From Paludibacteraceae bacterium (GTDB lineage Bacteria; Bacteroidota; Bacteroidia; Bacteroidales; Paludibacteraceae), in the NCBI GenBank assembly GCA_017555595.1, contig JAFZGC010000053.1, positions 1 through 55,846 on the forward strand: a DNA stretch of 55,846 bases, written 5' to 3'. A program made the translations under genes and the position numbers. The notes below the pieces were generated by a model. That model saw only the letters and a program-made list of their open reading frames with translations, was not told the origin of the DNA and did no database searches. This document shows, piece by piece, positions 1-7,989 of the stretch (the first letter of the stretch is position 1; every line of letters begins with the position of its first letter).

Positions 1-99
1 CGTAATCCGAAACTGTTTACTTACGGACTGAACGGACAAGCCTGTTTGAAGCAATTTTAACGCCTCCATTTTTAACTCTAATGACACTTTTGGTCTCAT
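1..99 (-). CDS. IS3-family transposase OrfA, N-terminal fragment
   Basis: The ATG is at 97-99 on the minus strand and the frame is open to the window edge (33 codons). The protein begins MRPKVSLELKMEALKLL and continues with QTGLSVQSVSKQF, the usual look of the N-terminal helix-turn-helix of IS3/IS150 OrfA proteins, which bind the terminal repeats and are frameshifted into OrfB to make the full transposase. The start is about 40 bases inside the element end, as expected. The frameshift site and the DDE domain are not in this window, so intactness cannot be judged. Confidence 0.75.
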   Translation of the reverse strand, partial: MRPKVSLELKMEALKLLQTGLSVQSVSKQFRIT

Positions 100-140
100 A
101 ATTAAGAACTTAATGTGTCCAAAAAATTGGGGTCAATACA
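1..140 (-). mobile_element. IS3-family (IS150-like) insertion sequence, one end, cut by window edge
   Basis: The outer end lies at about 140. Read on the minus strand it begins TGTATTGACCCC and continues with TTTTTTGGACACA, which resembles the TG-starting inverted repeats of the IS3 family (IS150 group). Just inside it, on the same strand, a reading frame starts that looks like the first protein (OrfA) of such elements. The rest of the element, the second terminal repeat and any target duplication lie outside the window. The call rests on the end sequence plus the start of the OrfA protein; the exact IS name cannot be given. Confidence 0.8.
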
Positions 141-166
141 TTTTTCTGCCTATTCCTATGTTATAC

Positions 167-221
167 GGAGTATTCATGGAGTATTCATGGAGTATTCACG
201 GAGTATTCATGGGGTATTCAT
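167..221. repeat. 11-bp tandem array, five units (GGAGTATTCAT)
   Basis: Five head-to-tail copies of an 11-base unit lie just outside the IS end. Copies 1, 2 and 4 are identical; copy 3 ends in C and copy 5 starts GGGG. The array lies upstream of the korA promoter and codes for nothing convincing. A second 11-bp array with a different unit follows after five bases. Confidence 0.9.
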
Positions 222-226
222 ATGTG

Positions 227-274
227 TCGGTTATGTATCGGTTATGTATCGGTTATGCGTCGGTTATGTATCGG
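227..274. repeat. 11-bp tandem array, four and a third units (TCGGTTATGTA)
   Basis: Copies start at 227, 238, 249 and 260, with four more bases of a fifth copy. The third copy has CG in place of TA at its end. Period equals that of the adjacent array although the unit differs. It ends about 27 bases before the -33 element of the korA promoter, so changes in copy number would move upstream sequence by about one helical turn per unit. Confidence 0.9.
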
Positions 275-300
275 AACATGATGCGTGCGAGAAAAAAAAA

Positions 301-332
301 TTTGCAAGTATAAAAAAAAAGCAGTACCTTTG
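301..332 (+). promoter_or_regulatory. Bacteroidota-type promoter of korAB
   Basis: TTTG at 301-304 and TACCTTTG at 325-332 are separated by 20 bases, matching the -33/-7 consensus of the Bacteroidota primary sigma factor. Transcription would start near 338-340, giving a leader of about 125 bases before korA. In that leader (333-463) I see AT-rich sequence without a clear hairpin, riboswitch or Shine-Dalgarno site. Confidence 0.75.
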
Positions 333-463
333 TGGGGAATTAACGAAAATTATTGTTAGAACGGCGAATGGAACGAATTAAACGAATAATTTAAGTAACA
401 AAAATTATTCAGAATTAAAATCGAAAACTACAATAAAGTACAAAATCCATAAGAAATAATATC

Positions 464-2320
464 ATGCAAAAGCAACATGTAGTAGTGCGATTCTGTGGCG
501 ATTCGGGTGACGGAATGCAATTGACCGGCACGATGTTCTCCTCACTAAGCGCGATCTTGGGCAACGAGATTAGTACGCTGCCCGATTTTCCAGCCGAGAT
601 TCGTGCCCCACAAGGCACATTAGGCGGAGTAAGTGGTTTCCAAGTTCAGTTGGGTACAGGCGTCTATACCCCTGGCGATCAAGCCGATGTGATTGTGGCA
701 ATGAATGCCGCAGCACTCAAAGTGTGCGCCTTAGGTTCGAAATTCAACCAGAAAGGCGCACAGTGGGAAGAGAAAGAATCGATGTTCAAACGCGATGCAG
801 TCATCATCGTGGACACCGACTCGCTCAGCGCAAAAGACCTGGAGAAAGCACTGTATCAAACCGACAATCCGTTTACCGAGTTGGGTATCCCTGAGTCGGT
901 GCAGATCATACCTGTAGCCCTGACACAACTGACCAAAGAGGCATTGAAAGACATGGGAATGGACAATAAGTCTGTGCTGAAATCGCGCAATATGTTCGCT
1001 TTGGGCTTGGTTTGCTGGCTCTTTAACCGCCCTGTGGATAAGGCAGTTAGTTTCTTGGAGGGTAAGTTCCAAAAGAAGCCACAGCTGATTGCGCCAAACG
1101 TGAAAGTGCTGACCGACGGCTTCAACTACGGACAGAATTTGGCGATGAATATCCAAACGATGAACGTGGAGAAGTCCCATGAGCTGCCAAAGGGCACATA
1201 TACCTCTATTGCGGGTAACAAAGCAACCGCATGGGGACTGATTGCTGCTGCAGAGAAGTGTGGCAAGCGATTGTTTTTGGGTTCGTATCCTATCACTCCA
1301 GCTACGGACATCATGCATGAGTTGGCTGCCCGCAAAGACATGGGCGTGATGGTGGTGCAAGCCGAAGATGAGATTGCCGGCGTATGTACGGCTATTGGTG
1401 CAGCTTTCGCAGGCGACTTGGCGGCTACCAGTACCTCTGGACCTGGACTCAGTTTGAAGGGCGAAGCGATAGGTCTGGCCGTGATGGCAGAGTTGCCATT
1501 GGTGGTGATAGATGTACAACGCGGCGGTCCAAGTACAGGTCTGCCAACCAAGACCGAGCAGACCGACCTGATGCAAGCAATATATGGCAGAAACGGCGAG
1601 TGTCCAGCGGTGGTGTTGGCAGCGTCGAGTTCGGCGAACTGCTTTGATTATGCGTATGAGGCAGCTAAGATTGCGTTGGAGAACATGACCCCTGTAGTGC
1701 TGCTGACGGATACGTATCTGGCGAATGGTACGGGCTTGTGGCGCATTCCACAACTGAGCGAACTGCCTGAGATTAAGCCACAAGGCGTATTGGAGGAGCA
1801 TAAGGGACAATACAACCCAGCGCTTCGCGACGAGCGCGGCGTGCGCTACTGGGCATACCCAGGCATGGATGGCTATGAGCACAGAAATATCGGATTGGAG
1901 CGCGATGCTAAATTAGGTACTATCTCTACCAACCCAGAGAACCACCAACAGATGGTGTTGGCACGCCAAGCGAAGATCGACCAAGTAGCGAACCAAATTC
2001 CACTCTTGCAAGTGCAAGGCAATGTGGATAGCGACACGCTGCTCATTGGTTGGGGAAGTACCGAAGGACACCTGCACGCTGCCGCTAACGAACTGGGTTG
2101 CGCATTGGCACACTTCAACTATATCAACCCATTGCCAACGAACACCGAGGAGGTGCTGAGAAAATACAAGCGACTGGTGGTCTGCGAATTGAATAGCGGA
2201 CAGTTTGCTGGATATTTGCGCAGCAAGTTCGAAGGACTGCACATTGAACAATACAATGAGATGACCGCACAGCCTTTCGCAGTGGATAGAATTGTGAATT
2301 TTGTTAAACACTCTTTATAA
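464..2320 (+). CDS. korA: 2-oxoglutarate:ferredoxin oxidoreductase, fused gamma-alpha subunit
   Basis: This subunit works with the beta subunit just downstream to oxidise 2-oxoglutarate (or a related 2-oxoacid) to acyl-CoA and CO2, passing electrons to ferredoxin in the cytoplasm. The 618-residue protein has the gamma domain first (about 5-190, with RFCGDSGDGMQLTG near the start) and then the pyrimidine-binding alpha domain (about 240-430), marked by YPITPATDIMHE. The fused gamma-alpha arrangement is usual for KorA of Bacteroidota. No ferredoxin-like subunit lies nearby, as in other two-subunit Kor enzymes. The start is the first ATG after the leader; korB follows after 8 bases. Substrate choice between 2-oxoglutarate and other oxoacids is by family resemblance only. 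Confidence 0.92.
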   Translation: MQKQHVVVRFCGDSGDGMQLTGTMFSSLSAILGNEISTLPDFPAEIRAPQGTLGGVSGFQVQLGTGVYTPGDQADVIVAMNAAALKVCALGSKFNQKGAQWEEKESMFKRDAVIIVDTDSLSAKDLEKALYQTDNPFTELGIPESVQIIPVALTQLTKEALKDMGMDNKSVLKSRNMFALGLVCWLFNRPVDKAVSFLEGKFQKKPQLIAPNVKVLTDGFNYGQNLAMNIQTMNVEKSHELPKGTYTSIAGNKATAWGLIAAAEKCGKRLFLGSYPITPATDIMHELAARKDMGVMVVQAEDEIAGVCTAIGAAFAGDLAATSTSGPGLSLKGEAIGLAVMAELPLVVIDVQRGGPSTGLPTKTEQTDLMQAIYGRNGECPAVVLAASSSANCFDYAYEAAKIALENMTPVVLLTDTYLANGTGLWRIPQLSELPEIKPQGVLEEHKGQYNPALRDERGVRYWAYPGMDGYEHRNIGLERDAKLGTISTNPENHQQMVLARQAKIDQVANQIPLLQVQGNVDSDTLLIGWGSTEGHLHAAANELGCALAHFNYINPLPTNTEEVLRKYKRLVVCELNSGQFAGYLRSKFEGLHIEQYNEMTAQPFAVDRIVNFVKHSL

Positions 2321-2328
2321 TATATAGT

Positions 2329-3333
2329 ATGGAAGCAAGTCAATTTAAGAGCAATCAATATGTAAAGTTCTGCCCTGGATGTGGCGACCATGCTATTTGT
2401 ATGGCACTGCAAAAAGCCATGGCTGAGGTGGGTGTACCTACTCACGAGACAGTAGTAATCTCTGGTATCGGCTGTTCAAGCCGTATGCCACACTACTTGA
2501 ACACCTACGGATTCAATACTATTCACGGTCGCGGTGGCGCTATCGCTACGGGCGTGAAGACCAGCCACCCCGAACTGAGTGTATGGCAAATGACAGGAGA
2601 CGGCGACTGTCTCGCTATCGGTGGTAACCACTTTATTCATGAGATACGCAGAAACGTAGATCTGAATATCTGCCTGTTTAACAACCGCATATATGGTTTG
2701 ACAAAGGGTCAATACTCACCTACTTCGCCTAAGGGCTTTGTGAGTAAGTCTAGTCCATTTGGTACCGTAGAGCGTCCGTTCATCCCTACGGAGTTGGTAC
2801 TCGGCGCACGCGGCACCTTCTTTGCCCGCACGCTGGATGTGGACATGCCAACCACGGTGAACTGTATGGTGCAAGCGCATGAGCACAAGGGCGCGAGCGT
2901 GATTGAGTGTCTGGTGAACTGCGTGATCTTCAACAACGGCACACATAACTGGATAGCTGACCGCGAGATGCGCGCAGAGCACAGCATCATACTCAAGCAC
3001 GGCGAGAAGATGATCTTTGGTAAGGAGAAAGACAAAGGTCTGGCATTGGATTATAGCCAAGGTCTGATTCCTCAGATTATCGTAGTGCCTGCAGACGACG
3101 AGCGCGTACTCACCCACGACGCTACTATGCAAGATCCAACGCTACACCGTATGCTCGCCATGATGGGCGCTGAAGGCGACACCAGTCTTCCTATTGCGTT
3201 GGGTGTGATACGCGATGTAGCGGCAGAGTCATACGACGAGGCTGTGAATCAACAGATTAACGAAGTGCGCGATAAGAGCAAAGCCAAGACATTTGACCAG
3301 CTCACTGCCACACTCGAGCAATGGGAGATATAG
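2329..3333 (+). CDS. korB: 2-oxoglutarate:ferredoxin oxidoreductase, beta subunit
   Basis: This is the thiamine-diphosphate-binding subunit of the Kor enzyme. It begins with the cysteine-containing segment FCPGCGDHAICMAL and GIGCSSRMPHY, whose Cys residues are expected to hold the single 4Fe-4S cluster, and has the ThDP/Mg motif GDGDCLAIGG followed by NNRIYGLTKGQYSPTS (about residues 85-130). The length of 334 residues is usual. It lies 8 bases behind korA, clearly one transcription unit. A 7-bp tandem array starts directly after its stop codon. Confidence 0.93.
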   Translation: MEASQFKSNQYVKFCPGCGDHAICMALQKAMAEVGVPTHETVVISGIGCSSRMPHYLNTYGFNTIHGRGGAIATGVKTSHPELSVWQMTGDGDCLAIGGNHFIHEIRRNVDLNICLFNNRIYGLTKGQYSPTSPKGFVSKSSPFGTVERPFIPTELVLGARGTFFARTLDVDMPTTVNCMVQAHEHKGASVIECLVNCVIFNNGTHNWIADREMRAEHSIILKHGEKMIFGKEKDKGLALDYSQGLIPQIIVVPADDERVLTHDATMQDPTLHRMLAMMGAEGDTSLPIALGVIRDVAAESYDEAVNQQINEVRDKSKAKTFDQLTATLEQWEI

Positions 3334-3368
3334 TTTAGTGTTTAGAGTTTAGAGATTAGAGATTAGAG
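3334..3368. repeat. 7-bp tandem array between korB and dedA (TTTAGAG/ATTAGAG)
   Basis: Five 7-base units (TTTAGTG, TTTAGAG twice, ATTAGAG twice) begin at the base after the korB stop and end six bases before the dedA ATG. The array thus makes up nearly the whole spacer and the place where a ribosome-binding site would be. Similar 7-bp arrays fill other intercistronic gaps in this window. Confidence 0.9.
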
Positions 3369-3374
3369 ATAATA

Positions 3375-4103
3375 ATGAAAAAGATTATGTTATTTATTGC
3401 GTTTGCCACAATTATCGGCAACGCAGTTGCACAAGAAGTGGCAGACACCAAACAAGTGTCGATTATTGAACGAGTTGAGAACTGGTATGCGGAGAACATG
3501 AACTATGCTACCATTACTGCGTTGATGGCTGTGGAGAGTTCGTTTATTCCTTTCCCCAGCGAGGTAGTTGTTCCTCCCGCAGCGTATGTGGCTGGTATTG
3601 AAGGCAGTAGTTTGCACACCACCGATAGTTATCCGCTGAATGTGCTATTGGTGGTGCTGTTTGGCACATTGGGCGCTATTATTGGTGCGATTATCAATTA
3701 TCTGTTGGCTATGTGGTTGGGGCGCCCTATCATCTACGCTTTCGCGGACAGCAAGGTGGGGCACCTCTGTTTGCTTTCAGCCGAGAAAGTGAAGAAGGCT
3801 GAAGACTATTTCAACGAACATGGCAAAGTATCCACTTTCGTAGGTCGTTTGATACCATGTATTCGCCAGTTGATTAGTATCCCCGCAGGCTTGTGCAAGA
3901 TGCATTTCGGTTGGTTTTTGCTCTATACTTTTTTGGGAGCAGGCGTATGGAATGTGGTGCTGGCATTGCTAGGCTATGTGGCTCATGGTCAGATGGATTT
4001 GATTCATGCCTACAGCCATGAGTTGAGCATTGCTATCATGGCTTTGTTGGGCTTGTTGGTAGTGTACTTTGTGGCGAAAGCAGTGATTAAACGGAAAAAG
4101 TGA
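3375..4103 (+). CDS. DedA family membrane protein
   Basis: DedA/SNARE-associated proteins are inner-membrane proteins, several of which are now known to act as lipid-carrier (undecaprenyl-phosphate or phosphatidylethanolamine) flippases and to support envelope homeostasis. The 242-residue protein has the family signatures ESSFIPFPSEVVVPPAAYVAG (about 55-75) and GRLIPCIRQLISIPAG (about 155-171), with hydrophobic segments near 90-115, 175-200 and 215-235. It also has a cleavable-looking N-terminal signal (MKKIMLFIAFATIIGNAVAQ), which is unusual for the short DedA proteins of Proteobacteria but common in Bacteroidota. It is transcribed after korAB, but a functional link is not evident. Confidence 0.88.
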   Translation: MKKIMLFIAFATIIGNAVAQEVADTKQVSIIERVENWYAENMNYATITALMAVESSFIPFPSEVVVPPAAYVAGIEGSSLHTTDSYPLNVLLVVLFGTLGAIIGAIINYLLAMWLGRPIIYAFADSKVGHLCLLSAEKVKKAEDYFNEHGKVSTFVGRLIPCIRQLISIPAGLCKMHFGWFLLYTFLGAGVWNVVLALLGYVAHGQMDLIHAYSHELSIAIMALLGLLVVYFVAKAVIKRKK

Positions 4104-4198
4104 AAACCAAAGGTTGAGATAAGACGAAGATATAGTCAAAAAAATGTAGCCTATAGCAATAAAAGTAAACTTTTCTTGCACATATACATTTTTTTTCG

Positions 4199-4218
4199 TA
4201 CCTTTGCAGCGCAAAGGT
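4199..4218 (+). promoter_or_regulatory. Promoter -7 element of ygiQ inside a perfect inverted repeat
   Basis: TACCTTTG (4199-4206) matches the Bacteroidota -7 consensus and lies 20 bases before the ygiQ ATG, giving a leader of only about a dozen bases. The same bases form half of a perfect dyad, ACCTTTGC, AGC, GCAAAGGT (4200-4218), so a protein binding the dyad would cover the promoter. The -33 region is poor (CTTG near 4175). The promoter is well supported; the meaning of the dyad is not. Confidence 0.6.
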
Positions 4219-4225
4219 CGAAGCT

Positions 4226-5998
4226 ATGGGCTCAGTCACAGATTTAAAAGCATATTTGCCAACCACTAAGAAGGAGCTACAGCTCCGTGGTTGGAATGAA
4301 GTGGACGTGATCCTCTTCTCGGGTGATGCATATATCGACCACCCCGCTTTTGGTGCCGCCGTCATCGGTCGCGTACTGGAACACGCGGGCTACAAAGTGG
4401 CTATCGTACCACAGCCCGACTGGCGCGGTGACCACCGCGACTTTACCAAACTAGGACGGCCACGACTCTTCTTTGCCGTTACTGCTGGCAGTATGGACAG
4501 CATGGTCAATCACTACACCGCCGCTAAACGCCTACGTTCAGACGACGCCTATACCCCTGAAGGTAGAGCAGGCATGCGACCTGACTACTGCACTATTACC
4601 TACTGCAACATCTTGAAAGAACTCTATCCCGATGTACCCATCGTCATCGGTGGCATTGAGGCATCTATGCGACGACTGACACACTACGACTATTGGTCAG
4701 ACCGCCTAATGCCAAGCATCCTAGTAGATAGCAAAGCCGATATTCTGGTGTATGGTATGGGGGAGAAGCAGATAGTGGAGATAGCCAAAGCAATAGAACG
4801 CTGCGCTGAAGAGCGCTTCGCTGTAGATATTCCGCAAGTGGCGTATCTAAAGGCGAAGAGCGAGATGCAAGAGGTTAAAGGCGATAGGATTTTGTTAGGC
4901 AGTCATGAAGCAGCGGTGAAGAGCAAGCGTGTGCATGCGGAGAACTTCCGATTGATAGAGACGGAGAGCAATAAGATTAACGCGGCAACTATCATTCAGC
5001 CTGTGGGTGACCAATATGTAGTGGTGAATCCACCCTACCCCACCATGAGTAGCGAAGAACTGGATGCAATATACGAATTGCCCTTCAGGTATCATCCACA
5101 TCCGAAATACAAGGGCAAACATATCCCCGCCTACGAGATGATTCGCTTCTCGGTATGTATGCACCGCGGGTGTTTTGGGGCTTGCAGTTTTTGCACCATC
5201 GCCGCTCATCAAGGCAAACAAATTACCTCGCGTTCTGAGAAAAGTATCCTTCAGCAGATTGATAAGCTGAAAGACCTGCCTGATTGGAAAGGCTACTTGA
5301 GCGACCTCGGCGGACCATCAGCCAACATGTACGGCATGCACGGCAAGGATATGACCCTGTGCGAGAAATGTGTCCGCCCCAGTTGCCTGTACCCAAGCAT
5401 ATGCAAGAACCTCAATCAGGACTTTGCGCCATTGCTACATATATATAATAAGGTGGATAGCCTACCATATATCAAAAAGTCGTTTGTGGGCAGTGGTGTT
5501 CGCTATGACCTGATGAACGAGTCATACGGACGCGAACTCATCACCAAGCATGTGTCGGGACGACTGAAAGTGGCCCCCGAGCACACCAGTAGTGAGGTGC
5601 TAAAACTCATGCGCAAACCCTCGTGGCAGGAGTATGAGAAGTTCCATCGTTTCTTTGAGAAAGTGAACGCCGAAGCAGGACTTCGCCAACAGTTGATACC
5701 TTATTTCATCTCTTCGCACCCAGGATGTACGAACCAAGATATGAAGCAGTTGGCAGAGCAATGCAGACGCCTCGGGTATCGCCCTGAGCAAGTGCAAGAC
5801 TTCACCCCTACCCCCATGACACTGGCAACGACAATGTTCTACACAGGGCTGAATCCGTACACGATGCAACCCATATTCGTTGCCAAAACAAAAGAAGAGA
5901 AACAAAAACAAAATAGCTATTTCTTCTGGTGGAAAAGTCCACAAGCAAGAGACCAAAGAAAGTCTAAAAGTGTTAAGCATTTTACGAGTAAAAAATAA
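4226..5998 (+). CDS. YgiQ family radical SAM protein
   Basis: This cytoplasmic protein of unknown reaction belongs to the YgiQ/UPF0313 family of radical SAM enzymes. The 590-residue chain has an N-terminal cobalamin-binding-like region (about 20-200, including GGIEASMRRLTHYDYWSD) and the 4Fe-4S/SAM motif CFGACSFC (Cys316, Cys320, Cys323). A second Cys group, CEKCVRPSCLYPSIC, follows near residue 385, also typical of the family. It is shorter than the E. coli protein (over 700 residues), and the tail is basic and unstructured. The start is the ATG 20 bases after the promoter. The M23 peptidase gene follows after 6 bases and is probably co-transcribed. Confidence 0.92.
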   Translation: MGSVTDLKAYLPTTKKELQLRGWNEVDVILFSGDAYIDHPAFGAAVIGRVLEHAGYKVAIVPQPDWRGDHRDFTKLGRPRLFFAVTAGSMDSMVNHYTAAKRLRSDDAYTPEGRAGMRPDYCTITYCNILKELYPDVPIVIGGIEASMRRLTHYDYWSDRLMPSILVDSKADILVYGMGEKQIVEIAKAIERCAEERFAVDIPQVAYLKAKSEMQEVKGDRILLGSHEAAVKSKRVHAENFRLIETESNKINAATIIQPVGDQYVVVNPPYPTMSSEELDAIYELPFRYHPHPKYKGKHIPAYEMIRFSVCMHRGCFGACSFCTIAAHQGKQITSRSEKSILQQIDKLKDLPDWKGYLSDLGGPSANMYGMHGKDMTLCEKCVRPSCLYPSICKNLNQDFAPLLHIYNKVDSLPYIKKSFVGSGVRYDLMNESYGRELITKHVSGRLKVAPEHTSSEVLKLMRKPSWQEYEKFHRFFEKVNAEAGLRQQLIPYFISSHPGCTNQDMKQLAEQCRRLGYRPEQVQDFTPTPMTLATTMFYTGLNPYTMQPIFVAKTKEEKQKQNSYFFWWKSPQARDQRKSKSVKHFTSKK

Positions 5999-6004
5999 GC
6001 GAAC

Positions 6005-6976
6005 ATGGCTATAAAAAAGAAATATGAAATCAACCCTGATACACTTGTTTTGGAACAAGTGGAACATGGATTACGCTACTGGTTACGTAGAACGGGTATT
6101 TATATTTTTGGAGGGATTGTATTAGGAATTGTATTTTTGTACTTATTTCTCATTTTCTTCCCCTCCCCACGCGAGAAACAATTATTACGCGAAAAAGAGT
6201 TGCTAGCATCGCAAATGGAAGCCCTGAATCGCCAAGTAGATCAAATGCAATTAGTGATGACAGACTTACAACAACGCGACGACAACCTCTATCGCGTGTT
6301 GTTTGGTGCAGAACCTATACCACTTAGCATACGGCAAGGAGCACAGCGTAAGATTTCCTACTACGAGCAATTAGCACAAATGACTAATAATCAGTTATCT
6401 GCAGACTTATCGCTCAAAGTAGATGTTTTGGAGAAAGAGTTGTACGTACAATCTAAATCCTACGACGAAATCATTGAAATGGCCAAAACACGCGAAGTGC
6501 GTATGGAGAACATCCCTGCTATTCAGCCTCTAATGAACAAAGATCTTACCCGTGTAGCATCGGGTTATGGCGTTCGTATAGATCCTGTATATCATGTTCG
6601 CAAATTCCATCAAGGCATGGACTTTACTGCACCTACTGGTACAGAGATCTATGCAACAGGTAATGCACGCGTGTCTTTTGTTGGATGGAAACAAGGATAT
6701 GGCAACACAGTGATTCTTGATCATGGTTTTGGCTATAAAACACTATATGCACACTTGTATAAACCTCTGGTTCGCAAGGGTCAAAAGGTACGCCGCTATG
6801 ACATCATAGCATTAGTGGGTAATACTGGCAAATCTACAGGTCCTCACCTGCACTATGAAGTACGCCTCAATGACCGTCCAGTGGATCCTCGCAACTACTA
6901 TTTCTATGATTTATCGCCAGAGGAATACGATCAAATGATTCAATTATCCAACAATTTCGGACAGATGTTAGATTAA
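6005..6976 (+). CDS. M23 family metallopeptidase (membrane-anchored murein endopeptidase)
   Basis: M23 (LytM) enzymes cut peptide cross-bridges in peptidoglycan. The 323-residue protein has a single transmembrane segment (about 30-53, IFGGIVLGIVFLYLFLIFF), a coiled coil (about 58-95) and a C-terminal M23 domain (about 175-295). The zinc ligands His202 and Asp206 (HQGMD), and the HLH motif with His281 and His283 (GPHLHYE), are present, so the enzyme should be active in the periplasm. It closes the transcription unit that starts at ygiQ and ends at a strong hairpin. Confidence 0.93.
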   Translation: MAIKKKYEINPDTLVLEQVEHGLRYWLRRTGIYIFGGIVLGIVFLYLFLIFFPSPREKQLLREKELLASQMEALNRQVDQMQLVMTDLQQRDDNLYRVLFGAEPIPLSIRQGAQRKISYYEQLAQMTNNQLSADLSLKVDVLEKELYVQSKSYDEIIEMAKTREVRMENIPAIQPLMNKDLTRVASGYGVRIDPVYHVRKFHQGMDFTAPTGTEIYATGNARVSFVGWKQGYGNTVILDHGFGYKTLYAHLYKPLVRKGQKVRRYDIIALVGNTGKSTGPHLHYEVRLNDRPVDPRNYYFYDLSPEEYDQMIQLSNNFGQMLD

Positions 6977-7015
6977 AAAAAATAGGAGTGCTATTCGAGG
7001 GCACTCCTATTTTTT
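6977..7015. terminator. Bidirectional terminator between the M23 gene and the unknown gene
   Basis: ATAGGAGTGC (6982-6991) and GCACTCCTAT (7001-7010) form a perfect 10-bp stem with a 9-base loop, extended by A-run and T-run pairs on either side. Because the flanks are A on the left and T on the right, it can end transcription on both strands, which fits the two convergent genes that meet here. Confidence 0.9.
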
Positions 7016-7970
7016 ATCCTAATATATCGTTGATCGTCTTTCGCGCCTTAGCTCCAACTACAAGCTGACGGTATATCCATGTATCTCGTAAATATGGCAC
7101 GAGATCAAAAGGTGTAGCTTGCGTAAAAGAAGATAAACGAAAATAACGATACAACTGCTGTACATAGCCATTAGTGACAATACCAACATGCCCCATTGTA
7201 TCCCCCATCTGCTCAAGCATCTCCCCTTGCAATTGACCACGAATAACAGCACGAATCATTTTGGACATCCCTATCAAAGCATATTTGTCGCTATCGCACA
7301 TGGGCCAAACTCGCATCATTTCTTCCAACGCCTCACGTTCTTCCTCCTCAACATTGAGCAACTGATTGTCATCCCATGGTTTCAACCAATTGGCTGCACG
7401 CTCTTGAAAGAATGGCGTTTGGTATGCAGTCTTAAAGATCAAGAAGTTTTGATCAAGATGCAAACGCGCAATACGTTCCATCTCGCCTTGATGCTTACGA
7501 ATCACATCATAAAAATCATCCGAACCTACTTGATTCATCAGAGGCAACATATCCTTGGTCATCTGCTGGTTAAATTGCTCCAACAGCTTGATACGCGCCG
7601 TACGTGCAACATTGCACAGGGCTGTAAAGCCCAATTCAGGCTCATCGACTAATACCTCATGAATAGGATCCCATAGATTAGTATTCTCACGAAGTATTGT
7701 ATTATACTTCATAGCCACTAAGAGCAATCCGACTATTACTCGTTCGCGTATCAACTCTTCTTGCGCCAGCGAATAAGCTTTGAGCAAAAGCATAAAACGC
7801 TCATTATTCCAATGACCTTCCAACAATGATAATGTCAGCCCCGCAACAGCCATAGCGCCATCGGTTGGGCGAGTTACGTCTTGCACAAGTACTAAGAAAT
7901 CGGCATAATCGTCCTCGTGCAATACTTCTATTACACGATAATTATCGAATATTTCGCAAGGATTAAGCAT
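7014..7970 (-). CDS. Unknown alpha-helical cytoplasmic protein
   Basis: The product (318 residues) has no signal peptide and no membrane segment and looks all-helical, with conserved-looking stretches such as VAGLTLSLLEGHWNNERFML, PFFQERAANWLKPW and MCDSDKYALIG. These resemble, from memory, the central part of long Bacteroidales proteins that carry further TPR repeats toward the C-terminus; if so, this copy is a short form lacking them. I assign no function. It starts at an ATG 19 bases after the stop of the glycosyltransferase gene and ends inside the shared terminator. Confidence 0.7.
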   Translation of the reverse strand: MLNPCEIFDNYRVIEVLHEDDYADFLVLVQDVTRPTDGAMAVAGLTLSLLEGHWNNERFMLLLKAYSLAQEELIRERVIVGLLLVAMKYNTILRENTNLWDPIHEVLVDEPELGFTALCNVARTARIKLLEQFNQQMTKDMLPLMNQVGSDDFYDVIRKHQGEMERIARLHLDQNFLIFKTAYQTPFFQERAANWLKPWDDNQLLNVEEEEREALEEMMRVWPMCDSDKYALIGMSKMIRAVIRGQLQGEMLEQMGDTMGHVGIVTNGYVQQLYRYFRLSSFTQATPFDLVPYLRDTWIYRQLVVGAKARKTINDILG

Positions 7971-7989
7971 TCTGCTATCGCTTCATTGA

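Noticed and set aside
167-274. CRISPR array
   Set aside because: Units are 11 bases, directly adjoining and without spacers; no cas gene is near.
113-381. Two small overlapping open frames across the 11-bp arrays
   Set aside because: They consist of translated repeat (YSWSIHGVF, VMYRLCIGY types), with one starting in the IS end and both running over the korA promoter.
333-463. A riboswitch or structured RNA in the korA leader
   Set aside because: The leader is AT-rich, and no stable stem or known riboswitch pattern could be found by eye.
731-1882. A long open frame (383 codons) on the minus strand across korA
   Set aside because: It is opposite a clear KorA gene, has no promoter or start signal and a protein composition unlike real proteins; it arises from codon use of korA.
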